A program made the translations under genes and the position numbers. 20,387 nt of DNA from an uncultured Vampirovibrio sp. (GTDB lineage Bacteria; Cyanobacteriota; Vampirovibrionia; Gastranaerophilales; Gastranaerophilaceae), in the NCBI GenBank assembly GCA_910577635.1, contig CAJTNR010000007.1:1-20387 (forward strand), given 5' to 3'. The notes below the pieces were generated by a model that worked only from the letters and a program-made list of their open reading frames with translations, was not told where the DNA came from and searched no databases. Each line of letters begins with the position of its first letter. The first letter of the stretch is position 1. Shown here piece by piece: positions 1-6,358 of the stretch.

Positions 1-2
1 AA

Positions 3-1148
3 TACCTTGATAGAGATAATTGTAATTGTGTCTCTTGTCCTAACAATTGTGAAAGCTGTACTGAATTAGGATGCAGTAAATGTAAATCAGGTTATCAAAA
101 AAAAGATGGTGCTTGTGAACCCTGTCAGAGCGGATATTATTCTTTAGAAGGAGGAACTTGTCAAAAGTGTCCTAAAGGATCAATGGCTAACTCTGCTATT
201 TCTGCTACAGGGTGTATACAGTGTCCTTTAGGTACTTATCAGGATGAAACAGGAAAAACAAGTTGTAAAAGTTGTAATGGAATAAATCAATATCAAGATG
301 CTTTAGGTCAAACTGTATGTAAAACCTGTTCAACAAATTCAGCTCCTAATTCTACTCATACAGGGTGTGATTCAAAGTGTCAAACTGCAAGTGACTGCAG
401 GGAAAATCAATACTTGAAGGATAGCTGTATATGTACCGACTGCACAGCTGGATGTATGAAATGTACAGATGTTAGCTGTATTGAATGTAAGGATGACCAT
501 TATAGGGTAAACACTAATACTTGTGAGCCAGATCCTTGTATTAAGTACAATGCGATTTTTGTTAAAGCTGGTAAAACTAAGTTTTGTATGAAAAAGTATA
601 ATGCCGGGGATGAGAATACTTCTGATTTAATAGGTATTTCAACAGGGCAGCAACAAAAAGGAGGGACAAATGCAGCTGGTGGACATGGATGGGTAACTTT
701 TCCTGATAATGAACTTCATTGCTGGCAAGCAGGCGGAACTGACGCTTGTTATCCTTATGATAATACAAAACCAAACAACTGTGCTACAACAGCTGATCCA
801 ACTTCATGCACTACTCAGGATAAACTTTCAACAATAACCCCGACAGATCTTGGACTTACTTGGGATTATAACGGTTGTACAAGAACGGTTTGCAATTGGT
901 GGGCTGCAAATACAATCTGTGCAGTTAATCTAAGCAAAAACGGACAAAAATGGCATTTACCCACACCGATTCAACAGGATGCTTTGCGTTCTCAATACAA
1001 AAATAATTCTGAATATAGAAGAAACGTAAGATTACAGCTTTGCAATTGGAACATAGCTGGCTATGGCTTTCCTGTTGCATCATGCCACACAGGCAGTAAT
1101 CTTTGTCGTGGTTCCTACGATGGTTACTGCTACCCGCATCAACTCTAG
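3..1148 (+). CDS. Cysteine-rich repeat protein with FISUMP-like C-terminal domain (5' partial, ends at in-frame TAG)
   Basis: The frame is open from the left edge, so the N-terminus lies outside the window. The first ~175 visible residues are dense in CxxC-type motifs of the furin/TNFR/ephrin-receptor-like cysteine-rich kind, such as CPNNCESCTELGCSKC and CKSC. After these comes a domain with 'FVKAGKTKFCMKKYNAGD', a Trp-rich stretch and 'KWHLPTPIQQDAL', which resembles the FISUMP-type domain (GWRLPT...SVRCV) of bacterial surface proteins. Translation stops at TAG (1146-1148), but the same frame continues for 38 sensible codons to TAA at 1263-1265. The protein is probably secreted or surface-exposed with many disulfides; this is inferred, as the signal peptide is not in the window. 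A terminator follows at 1340-1373. Function is unknown; adhesion or surface display is a guess. Confidence 0.75.
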   Translation, partial: YLDRDNCNCVSCPNNCESCTELGCSKCKSGYQKKDGACEPCQSGYYSLEGGTCQKCPKGSMANSAISATGCIQCPLGTYQDETGKTSCKSCNGINQYQDALGQTVCKTCSTNSAPNSTHTGCDSKCQTASDCRENQYLKDSCICTDCTAGCMKCTDVSCIECKDDHYRVNTNTCEPDPCIKYNAIFVKAGKTKFCMKKYNAGDENTSDLIGISTGQQQKGGTNAAGGHGWVTFPDNELHCWQAGGTDACYPYDNTKPNNCATTADPTSCTTQDKLSTITPTDLGLTWDYNGCTRTVCNWWAANTICAVNLSKNGQKWHLPTPIQQDALRSQYKNNSEYRRNVRLQLCNWNIAGYGFPVASCHTGSNLCRGSYDGYCYPHQL

Positions 1149-1265
1149 GGTAGTAGCAGTAGTAGCAATGGTCATCAAGTGAGCGTATATGATTATAATA
1201 ATGGTTGGATTGAATTTGATTTGAGCCATGCCCGCTCGGTTCGCTGTGTAATGGATATTCCATAA
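1149..1265 (+). pseudogene. In-frame C-terminal tail of the cysteine-rich protein, beyond the amber codon
   Basis: This is the same reading frame as the upstream gene. It reads GSSSSSNGHQVSVYDYNNGW and then a segment ending SVRCVMDIP before TAA. 'SVRCV' close to the C-terminus is typical of FISUMP-like domains, and a Trp usually precedes the 'SSS' stretch, so TAG at 1146-1148 is plausibly a TGG to TAG change. It has no start codon or ribosome binding site of its own. It is made only by readthrough or suppression, or not at all. Confidence 0.65.
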
Positions 1266-1339
1266 ATAACCCGCTTGGCTAATGGTTTTTGGGTTTAGTT
1301 TATGAGAATTATATAATGTATTTTTGTGTTTTGGTATTT

Positions 1340-1373
1340 GAGGGTCGTTTTTAGTTTTAGACCCTCTTTTTTT
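1340..1373 (+). terminator. Intrinsic terminator after the cysteine-rich gene
   Basis: A 7-bp perfect stem, GAGGGTC (1340-1346) with GACCCTC (1360-1366), has a 13-nt loop and is followed directly by seven T (1367-1373). It is oriented for + strand transcripts and lies 75 nt after the TAA at 1263-1265. Confidence 0.85.
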
Positions 1374-1422
1374 AAAATAAAAACTTCTACTTAAGTGCAG
1401 TTTTCAAAAATTGAATTTAGTG

Positions 1423-1434
1423 TATAATTAAACA
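1423..1434 (+). promoter_or_regulatory. -10 box directly upstream of the 122-aa gene (leaderless-type promoter)
   Basis: A perfect TATAAT (1423-1428) lies 6 nt before the ATG at 1435. No Shine-Dalgarno sequence is present. Transcription would start at or within a base or two of the ATG. No convincing -35 box is visible. Confidence 0.55.
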
Positions 1435-1803
1435 ATGAAGTATTTGAAATATTTAGTTTTAATATTCTTTGCTTTATTTACGGTTTTTTTGAGTGAGCAA
1501 AACTGTAATTCTAATTATAGTACGACAATTAATCACCAAAATTCAATTTTTAGCTATTCTAATCCAAAACACAGTGTTATTGCACATAAAAACAATTCAA
1601 TTAAAGCACTAAGACAAGAATTAATGCTTTCTAATTCTGTTAGCAGAAATTCTTCTTTTTCTTCAAACAATCCTTTTTTTGAGCCCGAATGGAGTCAAAA
1701 ACAGGGATTAATAAGCTATATTTATAATAAGAGTTTTCTATCTAGAAAAGATAGAATTGCGCTTAGTGCTTTTTTGCTGCAAATCCAGCCAAATGCTCCT
1801 TAA
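1435..1803 (+). CDS. Small exported protein of unknown function (122 aa)
   Basis: The N-terminus MKYLKYLVLIFFALFTVFLS is a typical Sec signal peptide, with a short positive n-region and a hydrophobic core of about 15 residues. The cysteine at residue 24 does not sit in a clear lipobox. The mature part is rich in Ser and Asn and basic, with no recognisable domain, ending in 'ALSAFLLQIQPNAP'. The start is set by a TATAAT box 6 nt upstream and no ribosome binding site, suggesting a leaderless message. The stop codon (1801-1803) lies immediately before the hairpin that covers the ribosome binding site of the next gene, so the two are probably co-transcribed and may be translationally coupled. Product unknown; periplasmic or secreted location inferred. 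Confidence 0.75.
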   Translation: MKYLKYLVLIFFALFTVFLSEQNCNSNYSTTINHQNSIFSYSNPKHSVIAHKNNSIKALRQELMLSNSVSRNSSFSSNNPFFEPEWSQKQGLISYIYNKSFLSRKDRIALSAFLLQIQPNAP

Positions 1804-1805
1804 AA

Positions 1806-1846
1806 CCTTAATTATTGTATAAAAAAACGAATATCAATAATTAAGG
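1806..1846 (+). promoter_or_regulatory. 12-bp inverted repeat that sequesters a ribosome binding site
   Basis: CCTTAATTATTG (1806-1817) and CAATAATTAAGG (1835-1846) are perfect inverse complements separated by 17 nt. The 3' arm contains AAGG of the AAGGAG ribosome binding site (1843-1848) of the 42-aa gene. In RNA the hairpin would mask initiation. The 5' arm starts 2 nt after the stop codon of the upstream gene, so a terminating ribosome would open it. Confidence 0.7.
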
Positions 1847-1855
1847 AGAAAAAAT

Positions 1856-1984
1856 ATGGATAAAAAACCACTTGAAAACAGTGAAGTTTATTACTCAACT
1901 GACACTCAGGGAATAATGGTAACTATTGTCTATACAATTGTATTAACCGCTGTTATGTGGGGTGTTTCAAGTTTTATAAGCTAA
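1856..1984 (+). CDS. 42-aa single-pass membrane protein, unknown function
   Basis: A short reading frame starts at ATG 1856 with a strong ribosome binding site (AAGGAG, 1843-1848) and ends at TAA 1982-1984. The product begins MDKKPLENSEVYYSTDTQG, a polar N-terminus, followed by one hydrophobic helix (about residues 20-40, IMVTIVYTIVLTAVMWGVSS). It is probably an inner-membrane small protein with its N-terminus in the cytoplasm. The family is not recognised; small subunits of membrane complexes look like this. Its ribosome binding site is embedded in a 12-bp hairpin, and a strong stem-loop follows at 2004-2031. Confidence 0.7.
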   Translation: MDKKPLENSEVYYSTDTQGIMVTIVYTIVLTAVMWGVSSFIS

Positions 1985-2003
1985 AATTTTTAATGCATAA
2001 TGT

Positions 2004-2031
2004 AAATAGCCCTTTATAAAAAGGGCTATTT
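2004..2031. terminator. Bidirectional stem-loop between convergent genes, overlapping the trpA stop
   Basis: A 12-bp perfect stem, AAATAGCCCTTT (2004-2015) with AAAGGGCTATTT (2020-2031), has a 4-nt loop. It serves the 42-aa gene on + and the end of the trp operon on -. The TAG stop codon of trpA (2028-2026) is inside the stem. The T-tracts on both sides are short, so termination may rely on stem strength and the adjacent A/T-rich sequence. Confidence 0.75.
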
Positions 2032-2814
2032 GTTAAAACTTAATAAAAAATTTTCTACTTGTTTAAACATCTCTTTTTTATCATCCTTAAACTCATTAAT
2101 AATTTTAACTAAAGCGCTTCCAGTTATAGTACCGTCAGCGAATTTATTAATTTCAGCAGCTTTTTTTGCATTGTTAATTCCAAAACCGGCAATAACAGGA
2201 ATATTGGTGTTAGATTTAATAAATTCAATTTTATTTCCAATTTCTTCTTCAAGAGCCTCTTTTTCTCCTGTTATTCCTTTAGTTGAAACAAAGTATATGA
2301 ATCCTTGTGCTTTTTTTATAATTTCAAGAGTTCTTGTTTTATCAGTAACAGGAGAAATCAGTTGAATCAAATTGATATTATACTCCTCAATTCTTTTCAG
2401 CCTGTTTTGTTCTTCAAAAGGCAAATCAACAACTAAAAGTCCGTCAACAAGACAATTATTGAGTTCTTGCAAGAATTTATCAACCCCGAAGTTATAAATC
2501 GGGTTAAAGTAGCCCATCCAGACGATTGGAGTAGTTTTATTGGTTTTTCTAAACTCCTTAGTTAATTCAAGTGTTTTTTTAATTTTAGCGCCTCTATTAA
2601 GCGCAATATCCCCCGCCATTTTAATTGTAGCACCATCTGCGCTTGGGTCTGAAAAAGGCATGCCAAGTTCGATAAAATCTACAGCGCACCTAGAGCATAA
2701 ATGCATTAATTCAAGGCTTGTAGTATAGTCAGGGTATCCTGACATTAGAAAAACGCTAAAAGCTTTTTTGTTTTCTTGTTTTAGTTTGTTGAATGTTTTT
2801 TCTAAAAGATTCAT
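2026..2814 (-). CDS. trpA: Tryptophan synthase alpha subunit
   Basis: TrpA (262 aa, normal length) cleaves indole-3-glycerol phosphate to indole and glyceraldehyde-3-phosphate and channels indole to TrpB. The catalytic pair is visible at the same numbers as in the Salmonella enzyme: Glu49 in DFIELGMPFSDP and Asp60 in SADG. The phosphate-binding loop region includes VIAGFGINN and DGTITGSALV. The ATG overlaps the trpB stop as ATGA (2814-2811), so translation is coupled to trpB. It is the last gene of the operon and ends with TAG inside the stem-loop at 2004-2031. Cytoplasmic. Confidence 0.97.
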   Translation of the reverse strand: MNLLEKTFNKLKQENKKAFSVFLMSGYPDYTTSLELMHLCSRCAVDFIELGMPFSDPSADGATIKMAGDIALNRGAKIKKTLELTKEFRKTNKTTPIVWMGYFNPIYNFGVDKFLQELNNCLVDGLLVVDLPFEEQNRLKRIEEYNINLIQLISPVTDKTRTLEIIKKAQGFIYFVSTKGITGEKEALEEEIGNKIEFIKSNTNIPVIAGFGINNAKKAAEINKFADGTITGSALVKIINEFKDDKKEMFKQVENFLLSFNK

Positions 2815-4007
2815 AGTCCAACCCCTTTGATTTTTCCAACTGTAAAAATATCCTTATCACCCCTGCCTGAAAGATTTACAACCATTATATGGCTTTTAGG
2901 AAGCTTAGGAGCAGTTTTAATTGCATAGGCAAGAGCATGAGAAGATTCAAGAGCCGGAATAATTCCTTCCAGTTGAGAAAGCTTATAAAAAGCATCAAGT
3001 GCTTCGCAGTCTTCTATTGAAGTGTATTTTGCTCTTTTTGTATCCTTTAGCATTGAATGCTCAGGTCCTATCCCTGGGTAATCTAATCCGGCTGAAATTG
3101 AGTATGGTTCTATAATTTGTCCATCTTCATCCTGAATAAAATAGGATAACATCCCATGGAATATCCCTTTTTTACCTTTGCATAGGGTTGCAGCGTGTTT
3201 ATTTGTATTAACCCCTAGTCCTGCTGCTTCTGTCCCAATTAACTCAACTTCTTTATCATCAATAAAAGGATGAAAAATTCCAATCGCATTAGACCCCCCG
3301 CCAACACAAGCTACAATTGAATCAGGAAGTCTGTTTTCAAGTTTTAGTATTTGTTCTTTAACTTCTAAACCAACAATCGATTGAAAAGTCCTAACCATTT
3401 CAGGATAAGGATGCGGACCCATAACAGAGCCTAGTAAATAGTAGGTATTATCGATATTAGAAACCCAATCTTGCATTGCAGCAGTAACTGCATCTTTTAG
3501 TGTTCTTGAACCGCTTTTAACAGGAACTAAATCAGCTCCTAATAGCTTCATTCGAAAGGCATTTGGTTTTTGTCTTTCAATATCCACTTCTCCTTGATAA
3601 ACAACACACTTAAGACCAAACAAAGCGCACACTGTAGCTGTTGCAACTCCGTGCTGTCCGGCACCGGTTTCAGCTATAATTCTTGTTTTACCCATTTTTT
3701 TAGCTAATAGAATTTGACCTAAACAATGGTTAATCTTATGAGCCCCTGTATGGTTTAAATCCTCTCTTTTAAGGTAAATTTTTGCACCGCCCAGATAATC
3801 GCTTAGTCTTTTAGCATAATACAACGGTGATGGTCGTCCTGTATAGTTTTTATGGTAGTAGTTAAGCTTATCCCAAAATTCCTTGGAATTTTTAGTATCA
3901 CTCCAGGCTGATTCCAGCTCTTTTATAGCAGGAACAAGGGTTTCAGCTACAAAAATTCCTCCAAATTCACCAAAGTATCCGTTTTTATCAGGGTATGTAT
4001 TAGTCAT
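2811..4007 (-). CDS. trpB: Tryptophan synthase beta subunit
   Basis: TrpB (398 aa) is the PLP enzyme that condenses indole with serine to make tryptophan. The PLP lysine is Lys91 in LNHTGAHKINH, followed by the ETGAGQHG motif (catalytic Glu113) and the GGGSNA phosphate-binding loop. Length and motifs match the classical TrpB1 type that partners TrpA rather than the solo TrpB2 type. The ribosome binding site AAGGAG lies just inside the end of trpF, 4 nt before this gene. The stop overlaps the trpA start (ATGA). Confidence 0.97.
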   Translation of the reverse strand: MTNTYPDKNGYFGEFGGIFVAETLVPAIKELESAWSDTKNSKEFWDKLNYYHKNYTGRPSPLYYAKRLSDYLGGAKIYLKREDLNHTGAHKINHCLGQILLAKKMGKTRIIAETGAGQHGVATATVCALFGLKCVVYQGEVDIERQKPNAFRMKLLGADLVPVKSGSRTLKDAVTAAMQDWVSNIDNTYYLLGSVMGPHPYPEMVRTFQSIVGLEVKEQILKLENRLPDSIVACVGGGSNAIGIFHPFIDDKEVELIGTEAAGLGVNTNKHAATLCKGKKGIFHGMLSYFIQDEDGQIIEPYSISAGLDYPGIGPEHSMLKDTKRAKYTSIEDCEALDAFYKLSQLEGIIPALESSHALAYAIKTAPKLPKSHIMVVNLSGRGDKDIFTVGKIKGVGL

Positions 4008-4011
4008 AAAG

Positions 4012-4620
4012 TTACTCCTTAGCTAATTTTATTCTATCAAAAAAATCTTTAATTGAACTATGATTCTTTATACCAGGGATTTTTTCTAATGATGAGCAAA
4101 TATCAACAACATTTGGTTCTACTTTTTCAATTGCAAGGTTAATATTGTCTTTATTAAGCCCGCCGGATAGGATAAGCTTTTTTCCTTTATCTTTAATTTT
4201 TCTAGCTAAACTCCAATCAGAAAGTTTTCCCACCCCTCCCCAGTTAGTTGTATCAATTGCATCAACAAGGTAATAAGAAGCATTTTTGTAAATATCAACT
4301 TCTTTAATTGATCTAATATTTTTAATATAAGGAACTTTTATCTTGTTGCAGGTTTCAACTGGTTCAATCCCGTGCAGCTGAACATAATTAAGGTTAAGAT
4401 CAGCTGCAATTTTATTAATTACACTTGCTTTTTCATTAACAAAAACCCCGACTGTTTTAGTGTTGTTATCAAGTGAATCAATAATTTTTTCAGCTTTTTT
4501 TACTTCAATATACCTTTTGCTTAAAGGATAAAAAATAAAACCAAGAAAGTCTGCTTTTAATTGAGCACAATAAAGAGCATCTTCAACTAAAGTAACGCCG
4601 CAAATTTTAATTTTTGTCAT
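4012..4620 (-). CDS. trpF: Phosphoribosylanthranilate isomerase
   Basis: TrpF (202 aa) performs the Amadori rearrangement of phosphoribosylanthranilate to CdRP. It is a (beta/alpha)8 barrel with catalytic Cys7 in IKICGVTL and an Asp near residue 120 in YYLVDAIDT. LSGGLNKDNI and VVDICSSLE form the phosphate-binding end; the family usually has SGVE where this has SSLE. The start overlaps the trpC stop (ATGA at 4620-4617). It is a separate polypeptide, not fused to TrpC as in enterobacteria. Confidence 0.95.
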   Translation of the reverse strand: MTKIKICGVTLVEDALYCAQLKADFLGFIFYPLSKRYIEVKKAEKIIDSLDNNTKTVGVFVNEKASVINKIAADLNLNYVQLHGIEPVETCNKIKVPYIKNIRSIKEVDIYKNASYYLVDAIDTTNWGGVGKLSDWSLARKIKDKGKKLILSGGLNKDNINLAIEKVEPNVVDICSSLEKIPGIKNHSSIKDFFDRIKLAKE

Positions 4621-5354
4621 ACTTCTGCCTCATTAAGCAAAGTTTTCAGTTTATTGCCTGGGTCTTTTGCTGACATAAAACTTGTACCGATTAAAAAAGC
4701 TTTGTAGCCTAATTGAGCCATTTCTTTTATCTGTTTTGCAGTTTCCAATCCGCTTTCGCAGACAAATATCTTGTCTTCTGTTATATACTTAGCTAGTTTT
4801 CTTGAAGTTTCAAGATCAACTTGAAGAGTTTTTAAGTTTCTATTATTAATACCGATAAAATTGGTATCAAGTTTCAGCGCCTGTTTCATTTCGCTTTCAC
4901 TATGCACCTCAAGAAGTACTTCTAAACCAAGACTTTTAGCTTTTTTTATAAGACTTTTTGTTTTATTTTTAGTTAGACCTAGAATCAAAAGAACCATATC
5001 TGCTCCCTTAAGTTTAGTTTCATAGAGCTGATAATCGTCAATTATAAAGTCTTTTCTTAGGATAATTGCATCTTTAAATTCTGCTCTTATTTTTTCAATG
5101 TATTCAATATCGCCCTTAAAATACTCTTTTTCGCTAAGCACAGATAAAGCCCGGGCATTAGCATTGATATAATCTTTTGCGGTTTTAATAATATCAATAC
5201 AAGGCGCGATATCACCCTTTGAGGGGCTTGCTTTTTTAATTTCTGCTATAATATTAATTCTATTGGCGCGAAAGAGGGAAAAAACATCTTTTTTTGGTTT
5301 TTTTGCGCTAATAAGTTCTTTTTCTTTTATTTTTCTAATTTTATCTAAAAACAT
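4617..5354 (-). CDS. trpC: Indole-3-glycerol phosphate synthase
   Basis: TrpC (245 aa) closes CdRP to indole-3-glycerol phosphate with loss of CO2. Diagnostic motifs in order are IIAEIKKASPSKG (residues ~35-47), ILRKDFIIDDYQ, LLEVHSE, IGINNRNLKT and VCESGL. The start codon lies inside the end of trpD (10-nt overlap) behind an AAGGAG at suitable distance. It is slightly shorter than typical (about 250-260 aa) at the N-terminus, with no missing core motif. Confidence 0.96.
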   Translation of the reverse strand: MFLDKIRKIKEKELISAKKPKKDVFSLFRANRINIIAEIKKASPSKGDIAPCIDIIKTAKDYINANARALSVLSEKEYFKGDIEYIEKIRAEFKDAIILRKDFIIDDYQLYETKLKGADMVLLILGLTKNKTKSLIKKAKSLGLEVLLEVHSESEMKQALKLDTNFIGINNRNLKTLQVDLETSRKLAKYITEDKIFVCESGLETAKQIKEMAQLGYKAFLIGTSFMSAKDPGNKLKTLLNEAEV

Positions 5355-6358
5355 CCCTGTAGTCTCCTTAAAACTCTAAGTGCTGATTTAGAATCTATTG
5401 CTTGTTTTGCTTTTTCAACTCCAATTTTAAAATCAGGGGCAATATTCGCGCAAACTAAAGCTGCAGCAGCGTTTAACAATACAATATCTCTTTTGGGTCC
5501 TTTTTTTCCCTCTAGAATATCAACTATTATTGAAGCATTGGTTTTAACATCTTTTCCTTGAATATCTTCTATTGAAGCTGGTTTTAATCCAAGATAAGAT
5601 AATTTTGGAAGTTCAATTTTTTCAATAACTCCGTTTTTAAGATGATAAATTGTATTAGCACTTGTTGTTGAAAGCTCATCTAATCCATCATCTGAATGTA
5701 CAACCATTGCGCTTTTGATATTTGTTTTTTTGAGCACCTCAATCATAGTAATACATTTACTTTTATCATAAACACCAACAAGCTGATAATCAAGATCCAC
5801 AGGGTTTAATAAAGGACCCAGTAAATTAAAAACTGTAGGAACTCCAATCTCGTTTCTAATCGACTTAATTTTTGCCATAATTGAATTAAAATCAGGCGCA
5901 TTTAAAAACGCAAAGTTTGTTTTATCAAGGCTTTTTTGAAGTTCTTTTTCATCAATTAAAGAATTAATTTTTAGCTCAGCTAAAACATCTGCACTTCCAC
6001 ATTTACTTGATACACTTTTTGCACCGTGTTTTACAACTCCTATATCAAAACTTGCAGCAACTAAAGAAACCGCACTTGAAATATTAAAAGTATTAAGACA
6101 ATCCCCTCCAGTTCCACAAAGGTCTATTAATCCTTTTTTGTGATGAAGTTTGATTTTTTTTGAGAATTTTTTTAAGCAATTGGCAAAATAAAAAACTTCT
6201 TTTGCGCTAACTCCTCCTTTTTTGGTTGAAGCGGAGCCTAAAAGCGCTGCAACCTGTGCTTTGTTAATTGTTCCAAGCTCAATTCCCTTTATAACTTTTT
6301 CAATATCATTTTCTTCAAGATCTTTACCTTTAAAGGCTTTTATCAATATTTTTTTCAT
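5345..6358 (-). CDS. trpD: Anthranilate phosphoribosyltransferase
   Basis: TrpD (337 aa) transfers phosphoribose from PRPP to anthranilate. The PRPP loop GTGGD is at residues 82-86 (DLCGTGGDCLNTFNISS), followed by KHGAKSVSSKCGSADVL and VFNLLGPLLNP. In most relatives the second motif is KHGNR; here Ala113 replaces the Asn that helps position anthranilate. The ATG overlaps the trpE(G) stop (ATGA, 6358-6355). The protein is stand-alone, not fused to TrpG, since the glutaminase is carried by trpE(G). Confidence 0.96.
   Translation of the reverse strand: MKKILIKAFKGKDLEENDIEKVIKGIELGTINKAQVAALLGSASTKKGGVSAKEVFYFANCLKKFSKKIKLHHKKGLIDLCGTGGDCLNTFNISSAVSLVAASFDIGVVKHGAKSVSSKCGSADVLAELKINSLIDEKELQKSLDKTNFAFLNAPDFNSIMAKIKSIRNEIGVPTVFNLLGPLLNPVDLDYQLVGVYDKSKCITMIEVLKKTNIKSAMVVHSDDGLDELSTTSANTIYHLKNGVIEKIELPKLSYLGLKPASIEDIQGKDVKTNASIIVDILEGKKGPKRDIVLLNAAAALVCANIAPDFKIGVEKAKQAIDSKSALRVLRRLQGCF

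Noticed and set aside
1146..1148. Reassignment of TAG to an amino acid genome-wide
   Set aside because: TAG ends trpA (2028-2026) at the expected C-terminus and also ends the large effector gene at 14902-14904.
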